Of a stretch of 64,000 nt of DNA, positions 37,701 to 50,300 are shown in pieces; the stretch's first letter is position 1, and each line of letters begins with the position of its first letter. The position numbers and the translations under genes are program-made. Under the pieces are notes generated by a model that saw nothing but the letters and a program-made list of their open reading frames with translations, was not told where the DNA came from and ran no database searches. The stretch lies in assembly GCA_020055645.1 (NCBI GenBank), contig CM034548.1:30244201-30308200 (forward strand). The letters run 5' to 3'. The DNA is from Tomocerus qinae (taxonomy: Eukaryota; Arthropoda; Collembola; Entomobryomorpha; Tomoceridae).

Positions 37701-40700
37701 GGATGAATGCGCCTTTATTTTATTTCATTTCAGTTCGCTCGTACTTATGCTCACTCACTTGCACACTAACTCACAGCGCAATCAGCGACGACTTCGTGTT
37801 CAAATCCATCCAAATTCTCTCTCTCCCTATATGAATCCTCTATAATTATCATTACAGTATCACTTCCAATGTAATCAAATCACAAACTATATGTATGTTG
37901 ATGTTGATGTGCAAACAAAGCATAATAATATATAATATACTTCCCTTTCGGTCTATCCGTCTCTGTCCGTCTGTCTGTCTACTCTCCATCCTAGCATGCA
38001 TGTGGCATCTACCACGCTAACTAACATCACACAAGTTCAATCCAATTGAACTCCCATTACCTCCAAGATTACTGCCAAACTAAGTATTCCTACCACATAA
38101 TACATGCATAATATAAGCAAACGAGAAACATCTCCTAAACTTTATACTAGCTAACTAGTAGGTGAACCTAATTACCAGTATATACTAAGTATTAAACATT
38201 TATAGGTATATAACACACTCGGAAATAAATAATTGCGTAAGCAAAAGGCATAGCCACTAAGCATTTAAGTGTGCTTAATATAAATATGTTGTTATGAGTG
38301 ATGTAGTGGAGTGTAAAGGTGCAAATAATATAATAAGCAGTGTTGGCAAATAAATATCGCTTTATGTAACAGAAATGGGTGTACCTACATATAAGTACAT
38401 CAAGATATGATATGCCCAAATGCCCATTCTTATTAGTCTGAGTAATATAGTTAAGGATTAATTCCTATAGTCGGTGACAGACATTAACTTCTCATATCAA
38501 CGAACATTCATTCACATGTCTGTAACCTGAGCAGAACAGAACAAGCTCAATCAACACTTATGTTATGTTAAATCATCAAACTAAGTGGACGGTCCAGTCT
38601 ACTTTCAAGAGTCACATAATAAATTTCAGGCGTAAATTGATTTGCCAAGTTGCTTTATCTCTGTTCAGCTCTGACTGCTTTACTCTTGTCCCGTCTCCTC
38701 TCTGCAATTGCAACATCATCATCTGTGCCATTCCTAACTAAGTGATCCCCATATCTACAGATACAGACATTCTTTGTCTCCCTATACAAATAATAATGCA
38801 TTACACTGCATTATACAAATATATCGAGTAATATGCATTCAATAAACCTACCAAGACGAAAACTACACACCTACGAGTACTTAGCTCACAGTATGTACAC
38901 ATAGCATGTGGTGTGTACAGATATTAATTTTTTTAGACTGATAAGCGCTAAGGTACCTCATAGTGTGTCCAGGACAGATACCTTGTTGCAGTTCATCAGT
39001 CACTTACTTCGCATTGCACAATGTTAAGTAATGAGTACCCAACCTTTCTTTACTTATATTTACTAGGGTAAGTGCGTTTTCTATCTGTTGAGTTATCAAG
39101 CCCTCATAAAATTCTCGCCTAAAAAACGGAATCAAGTTTTCCCCATTATTGAACACTTGCTTTGCGTTTGCGATGAGTGGAGAGTGTTAGATTGAACTGG
39201 ACTGGCTGACTCCTTTATTGTCTTGTGTTCTTCTGGGCCATAATAATAACGGCCACAGATAGTAAAAAGTCACAATATGCATTAGAAGCCAAGTTGACGG
39301 TGGTGCATAATAAATTGAAAGGCATCATGCCCACAAAGTATAAATAATAGCAGATTGCAATTGGCTGATAGAAAGCCAAATGAGATGAGCATGCGAAAGA
39401 AATCAAATCCTGGCAACGTTTCAGTTTCATTTCAATTAGTCAAGGGCTACGAGGACAAGAAAATTGATTCAGGATAAAATAAGGGAAAAAAGTGCGTTGT
39501 CTCGCTTACAGCTTCTTGATGATTGACAGCCTCCTTAATGGCTAATGAATGATTTCTACAGGATCGAGAGCTTAACATAGACTAGCAAGACAGATAAAAA
39601 CTCAGAGATAATGGCATGGAAGAGAATAGACGATTATGACTGAGACGACTCAACAGATTACATGTATTTGAGCTTAATTGATTGATTATGCATTCAGATA
39701 CAGTTTTTCGTATACAAGAAAGCCTCTGCACACTTTATCATTCAAAACAATGCATCGTTGTCTTTAGTAGCAAACTATGTAGTGGAAGAACATTTCCGAT
39801 CCATTAGTATCAACTCGACCCAACTGTCCATTGTACTTATAAATTTTAAAATTTTCTTATTTATGATCCACACACTACTTAACTACATGAAGAATTGTCT
39901 TTCTCACTCAACTATGTAATTCATAAATGCTTTTAATAAACTTGCTCCATTTAAGGAAACTCTTATTCATTGTCATTCAAAAATATTTATGGATACATAA
40001 ATTAACTTGTGAGCTTCATTAATCTTTTGCAATTATTTATGTACACTAATTATTTATAACTCAATTACATACTACTGTCATTCCATATTTTATGCATATT
40101 AATAACGACTGTGTGCACATAACGAAAGTAAAGTGGATACACTGTTCTTGCACCGTGGGTAATTGTAACGGTTAAACTACATAGGTACCTACTACACCTT
40201 TACAATACACTTGCTACGTATTACTGCATATTTTTTAAGTACTTCTACGATCATTATAATGACCGCTGCCGTATTATTCGCTTGTATAAACTGAGGTCTC
40301 AATCTCTTACACTTCTATAAAATATTACAATTAAATATTATAAATCATAAGCATGGAATGGATCTCATTGAGGAAACAGCGGTGTAGTAATTAAATGTCA
40401 ATCTACATGAATAGTAGTCAGGGGATGTAGTAAATTAAATACGGCGCACAAAAGTAAGTAGATACAGGTAAGTAGGCATTTCACTTGTCCGGGTTTTTTA
40501 TGTGACAGTTAGCGAAGCATACTAACATGATGTGACAGGCTACAACATAAATACAAGAATTGGACTTATGTTTATTTATTTGTTTATCAAATCTTTATTA
40601 GAATTTTATCTGGCAGAAAAGAAGGTTCGCTTTGTGTTAGTTGTTGTACCTATGTGAATATATGAAAAGCAAGTTGAAGCAAGAGAAGTAGTAGTGTTAA

Positions 40701-41651
40701 CCGGTACTCTGCACTTTGCAGTGACAATGAGTGAGTCGGTAGTTAGATTGTGGATGAGAAGCAAATGCGTTAAATTAATCATTTAAAATAAGATGTTTGG
40801 ATGAGACTGAAACACTTATTATTCCGATGGGAGACAATCGGTAAATCTGAAAAAGTAGGTACTTTAAGAAGCCGCGGCAAAGATAAGATAATATTTTACT
40901 ATAATAAGAAAATAAAGAGAAACATATTACCTTATATAGTATTTATTGTGTGTGTAAGAAAATTTATATTCTTGTATCCAGCTACGAAATGAAGTGGAAG
41001 TGGAGGAACAACAAAAAACAACTGGAAGAAATCGATCTCCTCCAACGTTGTTGACTGAGTGATAACCTGAGCCAGGCCCCTATAGTTTAATAGCGTAATA
41101 GTGTACTGTAATATGGACGTAGGCAAACTACAGAGATAAACACCTTTGTTAGTGGAGACTTATGTAGAATCAACCTTTCTTTACTTGAAACAGAGAATAT
41201 ATAGATGTATGCAAGCTGCACCCATAGCTAAGATCGAATCTGACAAAAATCAATCGCCGCCGTCTGATTGGTTATATTAGTCTGATTTGACTTTTATTAG
41301 TGCTGTGTATGAGGAAAACCACTTTTACTATTTGACGTGAAAAGTGACTTCATTCATTGATTTCGCCATTTGATCTACTATTGAATGAAAGGAAAGATGC
41401 CACACTAAAGCTGACGCTGGTCTGATCTGGTCTCTGGCCTTGCCTGACTCTGGCTCGACAAAACATTTTTATAATGCTCGGTAAATCAGTAAGCTGCCAG
41501 CATGCAAGTACGAGTACACTGTAACTATGTCTTTGTCTCTACACATAATAATAATTGAAACAATCCTTTCGTCAAACACTCGCATATAGTAATCTGACAG
41601 GACACTGCACTATAATATTATTATAGACAATACAGGTACATTAAGCATTCA

Positions 41652-41677
41652 AGTAGTAGTAGTAGTGGTAGTAGTAG
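41652..41677. repeat. AGT/GTA trinucleotide microsatellite
   Basis: Eight to nine AGT units with one interruption (GGT), within the 13 kb intron. Confidence 0.9.
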
Positions 41678-44088
41678 CCAAAGCGGTTTCCACCTCAGAC
41701 GAGTTATAAGATGCACATAGCAGACACAACATTTTAATTCCATTCAATCAAAAGACGCTACCTATTGTGATCAGAATTAACAATAAATGAAGTCTGAGCA
41801 AAGTGAGTGATCATATAACAAACCACTCAACAGCTTCGAGATCAAAATGTATATGACTAACTATGTTTCTTTGATTAAATAAGTTGTTACCTGAAATATA
41901 TACAGATTCCGTCTACTCTATCTCCACGTATTAGGTGGATATTGGAAGAGGTAGATATAGGTAGGGCAGTCTGCGCCACACAGTACTAGAGACGAGACGG
42001 GCTATATAGTTCTTACAGGAAGAGTAAGTTAGGCAGACAGAAAAGTTAAGTAATATCAGATTAAACCCAACTTCTTTTAGCTAGGTGTTCGAATTGAGAA
42101 GACTGACGACTTGACCAGAGTGTGCAATGAGATCCAAAGACATTATTATTATAGAGCGAGAGAGTCCTGTCTCCAGTTCTGTCGAGAGTCTCTCAAGTCC
42201 AGCCAGACGACCAAATGCCTACAACCTGAACAGAAGACTGTGCTATATACGTGAACTAAGTGAAACATCCACCTCAAATTATATCACAAACAATAGAGTC
42301 GACCTGCATGAACACTACTTATATATCTCTCTACTTAGTCGAAATAGTTATTGTCAGAGGAGAACATATCGATTGAGAGAATTGAGACTTGAGTGTCTTT
42401 TAGTGAGCTGTTAGTCAAGCCGAACCTGTTAGCGTCACCGAAACCTCTCCATTACGACTCGTCTGGCGCTTCCCGAATGAGAGGAACAAACACTGAACAT
42501 GAGATAATTTCCTTGTTTTTTACTTTCTCACTCAACCCTTCTTTTAAGGTGGAAAACAGAACAACGGGATTTACTTATGCTCTCTTTTCTTAAATGAGTG
42601 GACAAATATCCATAGCAGTGCATCTGTTCATCTCTAATGTATGTAGTAATAGGTAAGATATCCAGTCTAGATATTTAGCTACACCAATCATCTACCTTAA
42701 ACATTCAGTACTACATATTGGGTACTTATACTAACTATTTAAGTAGATAAAGTCGTTAAGGATCTATTAGCCAAATGATTAAATACAATAATGGAATACC
42801 ATGGCCAACACAATAAACTCATGTCGATTCAAAGGGAAAGAAAGATACAGTATATGCATAAACAAATAGATTTATATAGACTAGCTTTTGAGATAGGAAA
42901 TAGTTATCTATAGTGTCATGTCATGTACACTCAGGTAACGTACCTATCACGATACATTCGCCCCTGAGTGATACGATAAATTATTTTTATACTTATGATG
43001 TACCTGTGAAGTTCCAAAGGCTCCTTAGTCTGTTGTGATTTGATGTGATGTGTAAGTACATGAATGTGAGTCGGCTTAACTAGACAGGAGAAAAGCGCTC
43101 GTCTCATCATGACCATCCTGATATTATATAATACACACAGCTATGAATTGAGAGAATATAATAGACGTACACACACCATCTCTTTTTCATTCTCTACCTT
43201 CGTACATTCAAATTTTAAATGTAACCACCTATTACGGCACAGAGTCTAAAAAAAGAGACAACGTCGGTGTAGTCAAGTCAAGCAAGTGTCATGTAATTAT
43301 ACAGGCGAATAGGAAACTACAGTCTCATAGGCAATGTACAATTACACAGCAAAACGCAATTCCTTCACTTTCGGGTTGGACTGTTTATTATGATTAGTAA
43401 GGCTCAATTGTATTTTTTGGAGTGGAATTAAGTGGAAACGTCTTTAAGTTGCACTTGATTTTTTTGGGATGGTAGTTGTAGGAGTATGCATGCATTTGTG
43501 CATTTAAGAAAGATAAAGTGCCTACGCTTATGTAGATATTGTGTAGTGACTTAAACAAGATTTCAATTTTGAGTCTAAGAATAGCGGTGGGCACTCCAGT
43601 TGGACAAAGTGATAATGAATTAAAGGATTGTTGCTTTTAGGATGGAGGACTACAGCAGAGAACAGAATAGGGCACTAAAAGGTAAACGACATTATTTTAT
43701 GCTTAAGGGACACTATTGTTAGGAAGAGAGAAAAGGAGAGCAATAAATGCGTATCTCTCACGACATCGACATGTCTCTCAAATTGGGGAAATATGTTCTA
43801 CGTGCGTCTACAATGAACTCATTGCACTCAAATGGATAATGTGCTTTGTTATTTACAGATACAGATAATAAGTAAGTAGTCAAGGTAATCTTTATCTTTG
43901 ACATACGATATGCTTCTTATAAGCGACTACACCACTAATAGACGGAAGTAATATAGTAAAAAAGGTATAAAAAGTGCAAGCGTACCGTTTTGGTTTACGT
44001 CACTGAAAGTTTGTTTTATTGAGACATTAGGTTAGCAATTGAAATAAATCGATTGCTTTTAAGAGGAACATAGAACTCAATGACTTAC

Positions 44089-44355
44089 CAAGTAATTTAG
44101 AGACCGTTCCTTGATGTTGGAGCATTTGTTGAGCGAGATCATAGGGCCGTAAACTGTAGCGGGCGAGAGGAGCAACAGGTGACAAATCCAAAAGTCTCGA
44201 GTTTGCACTTAGGTGAGGAGCTGGATTTCCGAAATTCATACCAGGACCCGCGGAAGCGGCTGAGCCACTTCCACCCGCCGGCCCGTTCACTCCGGCAGCG
44301 CTGGGGAGTCCCGCAAGGCTGTACACATCTCTTAATTGCTGAGGAGTCATCGGAC
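44089..44355 (-). CDS. eyg: eyg-class Pax, 5'-most recognised coding exon (N-terminus and PAI remnant)
   Basis: The exon reads MTPQQLRDVYSLAG from the first in-frame ATG (44350-44348), then a Gly/Ala/Ser-rich stretch (about residues 15-45), then SRLLDLSPVAPLARYSLRPY and ends HQGTVSKLLG. The last ten residues match the end of the third PAI helix of ordinary paired domains (VSKIL type), the rest of PAI being absent, as is typical of this class. The donor is textbook: CTTG followed by GTAAGT at 44088, leaving phase 1 (first base of a Gly codon). At the 5' side an acceptor fits at 44357-44356 (tttaccaag), and an in-frame stop lies at 44396-44398 with no ATG between. So either translation begins at 44350, in a poor context (C at -3), or an unlocated upstream exon supplies the true start. 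LLDLS at residues 53-57 resembles a degenerate CtBP site. Confidence 0.88.
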
Positions 44356-47300
44356 CTTGGTAAAAGTGCCACACAGAAGTTTTTAATGTTTTGATTCATT
44401 TAGTGATCATCTTGTTTAAATTACTCGTTTTCATTCCACCAATCGATTAAAATGAAATGTTGATCTGATTGTGGGTACAACTAGTACTAATGCCCATAAT
44501 TATATCTTCATTTGTCATAACTTAATATATAGTACAATATCATTACTGACTAAGCATGCACGATCTAGCAAAAGAACACACTGAAGTTCTGGTCGACTAC
44601 AATCGAAATGCAATACTATTCTGAATCAACTACTATATTTACCCTCAACCTTGTTCAATGAGCGATATTGATTAAGAATCGATAAAAAATGGCTAATTTG
44701 TGTGCAGAAATGTACATGTTATCACCTAATTGGCATATCTAGCTCAATTAAAATAATAGTAGAAATCGAAAAGTAACCTAAACATAGACAACTTCATGCA
44801 AATGTAGAATACAATGTTGAAAATTATACACGTTAACTTATTTTTACCAATTTACCTTTGCATTGAATTCTAAGAAAAAAATAATAGTGATTAATTATAA
44901 GTGCTATACAATATATAATTTGATCGAGTATTTAAATGCTATGATTGTAACTATAATTATAGACAAACAGCCTTGTAGACATATATTACGTGTGCACCAC
45001 ACGAAACGTCTCAATATACCCAAAGACACAACTCAGTCATACAACACTTGCTCGGCTTTCTATATCTGTAGATAGTGAAGAATTCAAAAATGGTAAATGG
45101 TGCATAGACGTTGAATGTTACCTTGAATAAAAGTAAATAAAATGTTGCCATACATATGAAAATAGCAGTGAGTAATTAGTAATTAATTTATCTAGGTGAT
45201 ACATTTTCAAAACTAGCACTTCTGAACGGTTGCCAATGTCTTAGCGCTCGCTCTTCATTGATAAAGACTGTAAAAATGCACGCTAAGTAGTTCCTCTTGA
45301 AGAAAATGATGAATATGCGAACAATAATCTATTGGAATTCAATATATTAAACAAAGTTAGTACGAAATAAAATAATTAGCAAAAATCATGTGAGTTTTCA
45401 CTTTATGTTTTATACCATTTGCTGGCAGTTCATCAGGTTTTGATATTGAGATCGTTGAATTCTGAGAATTGTTTTGTGTCTATTCTGACTAATAAAACTT
45501 ATGCTAATTGGCCCGAGTTTAAACACAATAAACATATTTAACAACATAAGTTGAAGCTACTAAAGCGGATAAGGTAATTCTTGTTGAATTTTTATTGCGA
45601 ATCACATCTCTGTATTCAAACATCATTATTAATTTGTATTCTAATAAATGCATCTTTATTTGGAGCTCATTCGTTCAACTTTCATGTTTATTGACGTATG
45701 GTTGTCATTGATATTCAAATGTGGATATTTTTAAAATGTTTGAAATTAGCAGCTTTATATAGAATGAGTAATTGAACAGACAAAGTTTATGACGGGGTAC
45801 ACATAAACACATCTCTACACATAAATGTTGCATTGCACATCATATAGATGCTAATCATTTCAACTTTTCGTATATGGTAATCTCTAAAAAGTCACAATGC
45901 ACTGATCGCTACTATGTACATTGGAAACAGGATGTTTTTTTCGTTTTATGATCCATTAGGATTATGTACATCTATATCTATATGACATTACATGAATTAC
46001 ATTTTTAACAAAATGCTGCTGAAATATACTACGACTAATTCTTAAAAGGTGCCTCTTTAGTTGCGTCAGTTCAAGTATTATGACAAAAAGCGTTCGCCGA
46101 ACCGAAATGGCTTTGTCAAGGCAAATCGTAAAGTTTATTTAGATTTGTAACTGACGTGGTTAGGAGATAGAATGATGCCATTTTTATTATTCATAATAAA
46201 TAACTTTAATTTTCCTCCACAGACACAATTGTAATCATTGTGTGTACTGATGAATGATATTTCGTCACCAGAATGAATTTTAACAAGGAGTGTATACTAT
46301 TTAATATCCTATAATTATATTGTTGTCATTCCCCACATCATAGATATGTAAAGTTTGCTTCATTTATAATTTCCTATGTTTTGAACGATTGCATGATAGC
46401 ATTTTCAGCTCTGCACTGTTATAAGTATAACTATGTAATTAATTTCCACCCCCAAGTAGCAGTTGCAGCCTATATTTTCATTTGATATATTATTGAAAGG
46501 GCTAGTCGTAAATAGCGAATCATAGATGACAAACTATGAAATGATACGAGATGAGTTGAATAGGTAATAAATTTAGGTAATAACGAATAACATTTTGAAA
46601 CTTTCATTGCGCTTCATTGATTATTATTATTTTTTAGTATTAATGGGCAAGTGTACTTATTGCGTACTTGTAACTTCCTATAGTAAGCTTATGAATTTTA
46701 GCTAAGGCCGTAAAAATTTACTGCGTGTACATACATTTTTAGTGTCCCTTTTAAAATGTATTTAATATGCAATGGAATTTATTGTGATGGAAGCTTTAGT
46801 GTTAGCACGCAGTCAGAGATAGCTTCTGCGACGATTCCTTTGGCTTCAGTAGTAAAAGAGCCAGCCATAAGGAAATAATTTACTATGACTTAGTTTTGTA
46901 GCATTTTAAAGATGCATTTAGTAAGTACATGGTTATTACGAAGTAAAAAGATTACCTGCTGATGTAGGAATTGTGGCACTATTTGGAAGTTGTGTCGGAA
47001 AATCCATGTCCCAACAATGTCTTTTGCTTTGATTGAGTTGCAGCCTGCTTGGGCTTGAATTATTTTCCACAACCATCAGCATGAGAAGAGTAATGAGAGC
47101 AAGATGAGAAAAATAATTCTAACAGTAACAAATGTCTGGAAATAAATCAATCTCTGTTGCACTTGAGATAGTTTGCGGTCTTGAATAATTTCTTAATTTC
47201 ATAGCACCACTGCAATAGGAGGCACTTTGCATATGAAAAGTTTCCGTCTTTCCCAACTGTCACTTATAATACTGATAAAAGGTGCATTCTTTCACAAACG

Positions 47301-50300
47301 AAGAAACTAATTGTAACCAAGTTCCGGCTTTTTTTGTCTGTCCACGTCTTGTTCAGTCCAAGATACATACACTCATGCTAATTAAATCAGATTTGGAGTG
47401 CAGTAGTTTTTACGTTCCGCTTTGCCGGCTTTAGAGTTTCGTCCAGAAAAGTTTCATTGAAAAGATAAAAACTTTATAGGGGCACTGGTTTTTCATAGAT
47501 AACACACAGCCACTCCTCCGTCTTAAAGTAGATTAGGACTCAAGCACCATTTGAAGGTATAAAAACTTTTACTACTTGTGCAAACTTAACTGAATACTCG
47601 TGTAAAAGTCACAGAAATGAATAAATGTCCATCAATGCACAGCAGGAGAGCACTTTGGTTTGTTTCGCAAGGAAAGTTGAATATTTTTGTGTTGGTGTGG
47701 AGGATCAATTGACAAATTGATAAGATAGTGAGAATATTAATTGTGAGCACACGGGACAGAGAGTCAAGTTTGTAGCTTGCTCACCCTTTAGATGCCAATG
47801 TGTGATTGAGTAAGGTGAGAAAAGAGGAGAAGAACTTTGTGTACTCTGCCTACCTGCACACATACACTCATCACAGACAGACAGTGAGCCAAGCTAAAGC
47901 CAACCGAAGCAACTATAAACTAAAGGTAAATTCAATTGAGTTCAACCTGAGGTGAGTAAAGTAACCAAAGGTAGGTAGCCTAAACTACAAAAAGTAAGTA
48001 AAGGCAACTTCTCTCTACGTTCTATCTAGCTACTCTACTCGTCTCTCCACAATGGAATACACGTATCTCCTACTATACATACAACAACCAAGGTAGTCTG
48101 TCTCATGCCAAGTAGCCTGTCTGCGTAGTTGAACTCATCCTTTTCAATCCACTAACTCTTTGTGTGTAATCTATTAAGGTAGCATAATTTATACATAAGT
48201 AAGTATCTTATTGTGCACTGGATACCGGACTGGACTGCTTTACCTCTTTTAACGTAAGGTTAAGTAGCTTTGCATAATATTATACAAGTTTAGCTAATAA
48301 AGATAGGATATTCTGTGTATTAGTATTTGTTTTAATTGTGGACAGACCACACTTTGAGTTGCTTGCATTATTTATCTTGTCGATTTGTGTCTCTGCTGTG
48401 TTATTGTGTATAGCAATGTTGGATTATTTGGGAATTTTTGGGAGTTGATGATGAGACTCACATAACGAATTGATCTGAGACTGAGTAGAGGCTGAGCTGA
48501 GGGTGAGTCCAGCTCTGCCCAACAAAGCTAAATCAGTTGGAAAGTATTGTGCACCACCTGCGCCTCAGCTCACCTCATCATCCTAATACTTTGGCCCGAT
48601 GTTATGTGATCTCATGCACTGCACTGCTCAACGACTTGGCTCTGCTCAGCTATACGGATGTCTGTACCTATTTGGGCACTACCCAACCTACCTTGGCCAC
48701 TGCATTGGTTAGCCACCTCCATAAAAACAAGCTTTTATACGCCAAGTTCCACAAAAGAGGTGTGCTTACTTCAAGCGCAGTTCGAATTGAGACGCCCCTC
48801 AGAACTCACCTGCTTTTGACTGCCTGCCTTTTATATTTCACTTTGTCATTAGTCGACTTTTGCATTCCTCTTTACTCTCCTCACTCTCTCTCCTCAAATA
48901 AATATTCACTTCATTTCGCTTCATTTTACATATCCTCCACAATCCTTTATCGCACACACTCTTTTTTCCAACAAACTATCCTCGTTTACTAATAATACTC
49001 GATGATTGCTACACTTTATTGACATTTCAGAACAAAGCAGGGGATTTCCCCGCTACAAATGAGATAATACACGTTTACACTGATATTTCTATCATATTAG
49101 CTTTTTATTACAAAACATTTTAAACAGGATCCTAATTAATGCAGATCTATTCCTTCTTTTTTGATACTCTCTACTGAATTTCTACCCAAATTACATGCTC
49201 TGTCTGTTTTATTATTTCTCGTTTCCATGTTTCTAAATAATTTATTGCTTTCAGTAGTAATTTTAATGTATTTAGCAAAAATTCAAACTAATTGTAACAT
49301 GTAATGTGATAGTGCGAATGTATAATGCCCACGCTTTATGGCTACAGTAATTGGGATTTGTAATTTTATTTTTACAAGTAGCTTAAATTGTTTCGCACCA
49401 TAGATACATATAATGCAAATTCAGGACCGAGCAATGCAAATATATCAAAGTTTCCCATTCAAAAGGGAAATAATAAGTTTCTACTAGCAGCTCTGAATAT
49501 TTTAATGTATTTTATTGATAGATTGGAAGACTAAAGAGATTTGGGATGGATTGGAGTGGCGTGAGGTGCAGTTAATCGTGAGGTAAAATAACGTCAAGAA
49601 AAGATTGGCTGACTGACCGAAATGAAAGTCAATGGCTACTTGAGGTTGATGAGACAAGAAAAACTGTTTTTTTTAAATGGCTCTAGTTTTCTATTTACAC
49701 ACTTACCATTACATTACATTAGTTGCTATTATATACGCACCTATTATTCATGTATGTTTTAATTAGGTGTAGCCATTACAGGTACTTATCGTTAGTGAGC
49801 CAAAGTAAAGGATGGGCTGGTCTTGCTAAGCTTCACTTGACTCTTTAATGCAATCCTCTGCATCTTGAAGCTATACTCTCGTATTAGATCTAGTCTATAT
49901 TCCGTATTAGTAGTCTATATCCCGTAATACACTTATCACACGCATGTAAATGCAGAATATCACTCACAGACTCAATACCTTCTTTCTGCATTAAATTGTA
50001 TTGATGATAAATTATTCATTACCTACTCGATTGCAGTAGAATAGGATCGAGTTGCTGAATGAGCTTCTTAGATAAATAGAAACGATGTAGAGATAATACT
50101 AATAGACCAACTAAAGATATATTGTACTTTATATTTACATATATAGTATTATGTCCTTACATTCGAATGCCATTCTTGACTTGATTTTCTTTGCTCGGAT
50201 TCGATCAAGTCGAAGCGAACAAGACAACCCTAGGAACTGTTTGATTTGACTGACTCCATTAGATTACCTTACCTACACTTAGAGTGAGATAAGAATTAAT

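Larger units (their letters stand above)
31081..44088 (-). other. eyg-class intron, 13.0 kb, no coding sequence recognised
   Basis: It starts GTAAGTCATTG (44088) and ends ttctattcaatag (31081). The contents are AT-rich unique-looking DNA, short chance open frames, and small simple-sequence tracts: AC around 31723-31734, GGGA/GA purine run 31301-31321, GTCT 37966-37981, and AGT/GTA 41652-41677. The stretch 31440-31650 is cryptically simple, rich in ATC/CATC words. No transposon protein or RNA gene was recognised. Confidence 0.8.
14370..44355 (-). other. eyg: eyegone/twin-of-eyegone class Pax gene, recognised gene body (5 coding exons)
   Basis: The five minus-strand exons join with matching phases into one 605-codon frame, counted from the ATG at 44350. 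The domain order is diagnostic of eyegone-class Pax proteins: a paired domain reduced to the RED half plus a stub of PAI (residues about 78-155), followed by a complete paired-type homeodomain (286-345) with Ser at homeodomain position 50. In Drosophila, Eyg and its paralogue Toe are nuclear DNA-binding regulators. Eyg promotes growth of the eye primordium and acts as a repressor, and it binds DNA through RED and homeodomain much as the Pax6(5a) isoform does. The coding exons total 1818 nt from the ATG; introns are 13,008, 12,549, 129 and 2,477 bp. Seen directly: the exons, splice sites and domains. Inferred: the function. I cannot tell eyg from toe; one may be the only copy in this species. 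An upstream 5' exon may be missing. Confidence 0.93.

Noticed and set aside
42127..42414. 95-codon open frame inside the 13 kb intron
   Set aside because: Ser/Arg-rich at first sight, but no known domain, no convincing splice sites joined in phase with the Pax exons, and the end drifts into low-information sequence.
48537..48992. 151-codon open frame, plus strand
   Set aside because: It is the longest non-Pax open frame after the last exon, but it starts with TTG, has no recognisable domain and lies in locally C-rich DNA with fewer stops. By a rough calculation, one such frame in 64 kb of this composition is not surprising.
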